The notes beneath the pieces were generated by a model that did not search any database, was not told the origin of the DNA, and worked only from the letters and a program-made list of their open reading frames with translations. Below, in pieces: positions 59,337 to 64,000 of a stretch of DNA of 64,000 nucleotides. The translations under genes were made by a program, and so were the position numbers. Origin of the DNA: Primulina eburnea (lineage: Eukaryota; Streptophyta; Magnoliopsida; Lamiales; Gesneriaceae). How positions within the stretch are numbered: position 1 is the stretch's first letter; each line of letters starts with the position of its first letter. The stretch spans positions 310,001 through 374,000 of the forward strand of contig NW_027331263.1 of the NCBI RefSeq assembly GCF_022965805.1. Reading direction: 5' to 3'.

Positions 59337-60785
59337 AGTATTCCAAAAGTAAATCAAGAATTTAACATCGCGACGAGAATCAATAGTCCTAGGCATGCCA
59401 TGCAACCTAGCGACTTCTCTAAAGAACAAATCCGCAATGTTTGAAGCATCATCGGTTTTATGACAAGCTATAAAATGTGTCATCTTAGAGAATCTATCCA
59501 CAACAACAAAAATAGAATCCCTCCCCTTTTTAGTCCTAGACAACCACATAATAAAGTCCATAGAAATGTCAATCCAAGTTCTTTTTAGGAATAACACCCA
59601 AAAGTGTTCCCAAAGTTCTATTGACAACTACAGTTTGTCCATCCGTTTGAGGATGACAAGTAGAAGAAAACAACAATTTTGTGCCAAGTTTAGCCCATAA
59701 AGTCTTCCAAAGTAACTCATGAATTTAACATCGCGACAAGAAACAAAAGTCCTAGGCATGCCATGCAGCCTAACTTCTCTAAAGAACAAATCCGCAATGT
59801 TTGAAGCATCATCGGTTTAATGACAGGCTATAAAATGTGCCATCTTAGAGAATCTATCCACAACAACAAAAATAGAATCCCTCCCTTTCTTAGTCCTAGG
59901 TAACCCTAAAATAAAGTCCATAGAAATGTCAATCCAAGTTCTTTTTAAGAATTGCACGCAAAAGTGTTCCCAAAGTTCTATTGACAACTTCAGTTTGTCC
60001 ATCTGTTTGAGCATGACAAGTAGTAGAAAACAACAATTTTGTGCCAAGTTTAGCCCATAAAGTATTCCAAAAGTAAATCAAGAATTTAACATCGCGACGA
60101 GAATCAATATTCCTAGGCATGCCAGGCAACCTAGCGACTTCTCTAAAGAACAAATCCGCAATGTTTGAAGCATCATCGGTTTTATGACAAGCTATAAAAT
60201 GTGTCATCTTAGAGAATCTATCCACAACAACAAAAATAGAATCCCTCCCCTTCTTAGTCCTAGACAACCACATAATAAAGAAAATAGAAATGTCAATCCA
60301 AGTTCTTTTTAAGAATAACACGCAAAAGTGTTCGCAAAGTTCTATTGACAACTACAGTTTGTCCATCTGTTTGAGGATGACAAGTAGAAGAAAACAACAA
60401 TTTTGTGCCAAGTTTAGCCCATAAAGTCTTCCAAAGTAACTCAAGAATTTAACATCGCGACAAGAAACAAAAGTCCTAGGCATGCCATGCAACCTAACTT
60501 CTCTAAAGAACAAATCCGCAATGTTTGAAGCATCATCGGTTTAATGACAGGCTATAAAATGTGCCATCTTAGAGAATCTATCCACAACAACAAAAATAGA
60601 ATCCCTCCCCTTCTTAGTCCTAGACAACCACAAAATAATGTCCATAGAAATGTCAATCCAAGTTCTTTTTAAGAATAACACGCAAAAGTGTTCTCAAAGT
60701 TCTATTGACAACTTCAGTTTGTCCATCTGTTTGAGCATGACAAGTAGTAGAAAACACCAATTTTGTGCCAATTTTAGCCCATAAA
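59332..60785 (-). repeat. 728 bp dimeric higher-order repeat, two copies
   Basis: Each dimer has one monomer with aaatcaag, gcgacgagaatcaat, gtgtcatc and accacataataaag, then one with agtagaagaaaac, cttccaaagtaactc, gcgacaagaaacaaaag, caacctaacttctc (or cagcctaac) and tttaatgacagg. Copies run at about 59332-60057 and 60058-60785, and another at about 49013-49740 on the far side of the gypsy element. Confidence 0.72.
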
Positions 60786-61785
60786 GTATTCCAAAAGTAA
60801 CTCAAGAATTTAACATCGCGACCAGAAACAATTGTCCTAGGCATGCCATGCAACCTAGCGACTTCTCTAAAGAACAAATCCGCAATGTTTGAAGCATCAT
60901 CGGTTTTATGACAAGCTATAAAATGTGCCATCTTAGAGAATATATCCACAACAACAAAAATAGAATCTCTCCCCTTCTTAGTCCTAGACAACCACAAAAT
61001 AAAGTCCATAGAAATGTCAATCCAAGTTCTTTTTAAGAATAACACGCAAAAGTGTTCCCAAAGTTCTATTGACAACTTCAGTTTGTCCATCTGTTTGAGC
61101 ATGACAAGTAGTAGAAAACACCAATTTTGTGCCAATTTTAGCCCATAAAGTATTACAAAAGTAACTCAAGAATTTAACATCGCGACCAGAAACAATTGTC
61201 CTAGGCATGCCATGCAACCTAGCGACTTCTCTAAAGAACAAATCCGCAATGTTTGAAGCATCATCGGTTTTATGACAAGCTATAAAATGTGCCATCTTAG
61301 AGAATATATCCACAACAACAAAAATAGAATCCCTCCCCTTCTTAGTCCTAGACAACCACAAAATAAAGTCCATAGAAATTTCAATCCAATTTCTTTTTAA
61401 GAAAAGGACGCAAAAGTGTTCCCAAAGTTCTATTGACAACTTCAGTTTGTCCATCCGTTTGAGCATGACAAGTAGTAGAAAACAACAATTTTGTGCCAAG
61501 TTTAGCCCATAAAGTATCTAAAAGTAACTCAAGAATTTAACATCGCGACCAGAAACAATTGTCCTAGGCATGCCGTGCAAAATAACGACTTCTCTAAAGA
61601 ACAAATCCGCCATGTTTGAAGCATCATCAGTTTTATGACAGGCTATAAAATATGCCATCTTAGAGAATCTATCCACAACAACAAAAATAGAATCCCTCCC
61701 CTTCTTAGTCCTAGGCAACTACAAAATAAAGTCCATAGAAATGTCAATCCAAGTTCTTTTTAAGAATAACACGCAAAAGTGTTCC

Positions 61786-61790
61786 CAAAG
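61786..61790. other. Target site duplication, left (CAAAG)
   Basis: CAAAG before the solo LTR, repeated exactly at 63408-63412. Confidence 0.93.
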
Positions 61791-63407
61791 TGTAATAGCC
61801 GAGCCCGGTGTACGGTACGATTTAAGTTTCGTTTGTTATTTGGGTTTTATGATTAGATGTTTAGAGTTGTATTTTGGACCATAGTATTATTGGTTATTAT
61901 TGTTCTTGAGGTGTTAGTTGTTGTTGGTTGTTAGTTTCAGAGTTTCGGATCGTTTTAGTTGTGTTGGTTTTGTTCATTGCCGTAGCAAGAGTGCACCCGC
62001 GCTCTTAGAGGAGTGCCCCCGCGGTGTACTGTTCATGATTTTGGATTTGGGAGGCCGTAGCATCACCGCACCCGCGGTAGTGCAAGGACCGCACCCGCGG
62101 TGTGCACCGCACCAGCGTTGCTTGCAGCGCCGCACCCGCGGTGTTAGTGGTTCAGGAATTGTTTGGATTGCCGTGAGCTCAGCGCACCCGCGGCCCTTGT
62201 GTTGTCGCACCCGCGGTCGAGGTATGGGCGAGATTTTAAGTGACTTTTTGGGAGTTGTTGGCCATACCTTACCTTATCTTCTTCCTTCATTTCCGATTTC
62301 CTCTCATTTTCCAAGGGTTTTCTCCATTTTCTTTTGCTTCCTATCTTCGATTCGTAGATCTAGTTCGATTTTCGACTTGAGATCGAGGTTCTCCTTGGTG
62401 CTAGGAAGCTTAGGTAAGTTTTTGGTTGAGTTCTATCATGGTTTTTGGTAATGAGATGCTATAGGTTGATGTATTGGTTGGTTTAATGGATTATTTGACT
62501 TGTATTTTTGGATATAGAGTTGATATTGGTGTTATTTATGGATTATTGTTTTAGGTGGTGTACCAAGAGTATAGTTTGGAGGAGTTCTATTGGTTTGTAA
62601 GTGGAATTTCATCCCTTTGCTCACATGATGTTATATGTATTGTATTTCAAAGGTTTCAAAGTGTTATTCCCTTCAATTGATCCATTGTTATGTATTGATT
62701 CCATTGATTATCTATTGGAGGCATTGTATGTCTCATTTATTGAAAAAGGGAATACAAGAGAAAAGATATGGTTTCCAAAACGATTGTTTAAATGCTATTG
62801 AGAATTCAAATGTTTTTATTGGATTGATTGAATCATAGTCAGAGCATTGCATGCAATTAGTTGATCAACAACCATAGCCTTTTATCCCTCACAGTTATCG
62901 ATTTATATCGATGGGATATTGGCAACCACAGTCAGAGATACTATTGATATCAATCCAACCAGAGAAAAGAGAAATACCATCGTATTGCTATCTTATTGCT
63001 ATGTTATTGCTACAGTTATTGCTACAGTATTCATGTTTCAGAGTTGATGGTATTTATGATTTCAATTCATGCTTTACAGAATATACTATGTATCATTGCT
63101 ATGTAGAGTTCCACTTGCTGAGTTTTTATACTCATTTCAGTTATTTTCATGTGATGCAGTTAAGAGCGACAGACCAGGACGTTGACTGTGGTCAGAGGTC
63201 ATATGCATACGAAGATTGGAAGGATGATGTTTTTGTTATCATTTGGGACATGATCATAGGAATGATTGTTTTGCATTTTTTATATCATTTGAATGATCAT
63301 GTTTTTATTTTGTAAACATTTTATGAAATGTATTTTGAAACTCCTTCCATTTGAAAGAAAATTTTAAATTCCGCTGTATTTTTATCGTTACGGGTCAGGG
63401 TGTCACA
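61791..63407 (+). mobile_element. Solo Ty3/gypsy LTR
   Basis: 1617 bp, TGTAATAGCCGAGCC...GGGTGTCACA, flanked by a perfect CAAAG duplication, with no internal region on either side. It is related to the LTRs of the 42472-47959 element: same start, same ctccttggtgctaggaagcttaggtaag block, same end. It differs strongly in the first third. It must have formed by recombination between the two LTRs of a full element. Small ORFs inside are not credible genes. Confidence 0.95.
61991..62218 (+). promoter_or_regulatory. Cluster of eight GCACCCGCGGT-type motifs
   Basis: Eight near-copies, 200-430 bases into the solo LTR, some degenerate (accagcgttg, gtgcccccgcggt). Twice the number found in the related 42472 LTRs. 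Confidence 0.42.
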
Positions 63408-63412
63408 CAAAG
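63408..63412. other. Target site duplication, right (CAAAG)
   Basis: Matches 61786-61790. Removing the LTR and one copy restores gttcccaaagttctattg. Confidence 0.93.
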
Positions 63413-64000
63413 TTCTATTGACAACTACAGTTTGTCCATCCGTTTGAGCATGACTAGTAGTAGAAAACAACAATTTTGTGCCAAGTTTAGCCATAAAGTT
63501 TTTCAAAAGTAACTCAAGAATTTAACTTCGCGACCAGAAACAAAAGTTCTAGGCATTCCATGCAACCTAACGACTTCTCTAAAGTACAAATCCGCAATGT
63601 TTGAAGCATCCTCGGTTTTATGACAAGCTATAAAATGTGCCATCTTAGAGAATCTATCCACAACAACAAAAATAGAATCTCTCCCCTTCTTAGTCCTAGG
63701 CAACCCCAAAATAAAGTCCATAGAAATGTCAATCCAAGTTCTTTTTAAGAATAGCACGCAAAAGTGTTCCCAAAGTTCTATTGACAACTTCAGTTTGTCC
63801 ATCCGTTTGAGGATGACAAGTAGTAGAAAACAACAATTTTGTGCCAAGTTTAGACCATAAAGTATTCCAAAAGTAACTCAAGAATGTAACATCGCGACGA
63901 GAATCAATAGTCCTAGGCATGCCATGCAACCTAGCGACTTCTCTAAAGAACAAATCCGCAATGTTTGAAGCATCATCGGTTTTATGACAAGCTATAAAAT
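63408..64000 (-). repeat. Integrase-derived satellite, block 5 (runs off the window)
   Basis: About 1.6 monomers: one of the aaaagttctaggcattcc subtype, then one of the gcgacgagaatcaat subtype. The array continues past the window end. Confidence 0.95.

Larger units (their letters stand above)
59332..61790 (-). repeat. Integrase-derived satellite, block 4
   Basis: About 6.8 diverged monomers continuing block 3 in phase across the gypsy element. The first four form two copies of a 728 bp dimer. It ends at cccaaag before the solo LTR. Confidence 0.95.

Overview
The window is repeat-dense nuclear DNA from a flowering plant, probably a eudicot. The evidence is plant-type Ty1/copia and Ty3/gypsy LTR retrotransposons with tRNA-iMet primer sites, AT-rich LTRs and long satellite arrays. 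I see no host gene, rRNA gene, bona fide tRNA gene or CRISPR. The setting looks like satellite heterochromatin (pericentromeric, centromeric or an interstitial block; the sequence alone cannot say which).

Backbone: about 36 kb (1-13317, 25285-42471, 48212-50861, 59332-61790, 63408-64000) is one tandem array, cut into five blocks by insertions. It holds roughly 99 monomers of 363/364 bp. Each monomer is, on the minus strand, about 121 codons of a Ty3/gypsy integrase catalytic core, from the first catalytic Asp to just past the catalytic Glu. In every translated monomer I read, the second catalytic Asp is Gly, Arg or otherwise lost. Because 364 is not a multiple of three, each monomer is out of frame with the next; this produces a ladder of overlapping 160-residue pseudo-ORFs. 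Variant markers show higher-order structure: a three-monomer (1092 bp) period at about 26-33 kb and a 728 bp dimer at about 49 and 59-60 kb.

Insertions, left to right. (1) 13318-25284, minus strand: a copia element with 2.07 kb LTRs. It has a broken gag-pol, a long leader with a strong GC hairpin, and a truncated gypsy LTR (17062 to about 19125) nested between integrase and reverse transcriptase. (2) 42472-47959, plus strand: a non-autonomous gypsy element whose single 528-codon ORF joins an intact gag and zinc knuckle to scraps of pol across in-frame deletions. A 250 bp tRNA-like tail of unclear origin follows it. (3) 50862-59331, minus strand: a young gypsy element with 1795 bp LTRs and a perfect CATAA target duplication. 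Its gag-pol is broken by two TAG stops and one frameshift. (4) 61791-63407, plus strand: a solo LTR related to (2), with a perfect CAAAG target duplication.

Cross-cutting points: all the gypsy LTRs here carry clusters of 4 or 8 copies of a CpG-rich motif (core GCACCCGCGGT) in the sense orientation. The stretch at about 13140-13605 is so indel-rich compared with its otherwise near-identical LTR partner that it looks like an assembly or polishing artefact. Identity and age estimates below are eye counts, not alignments.
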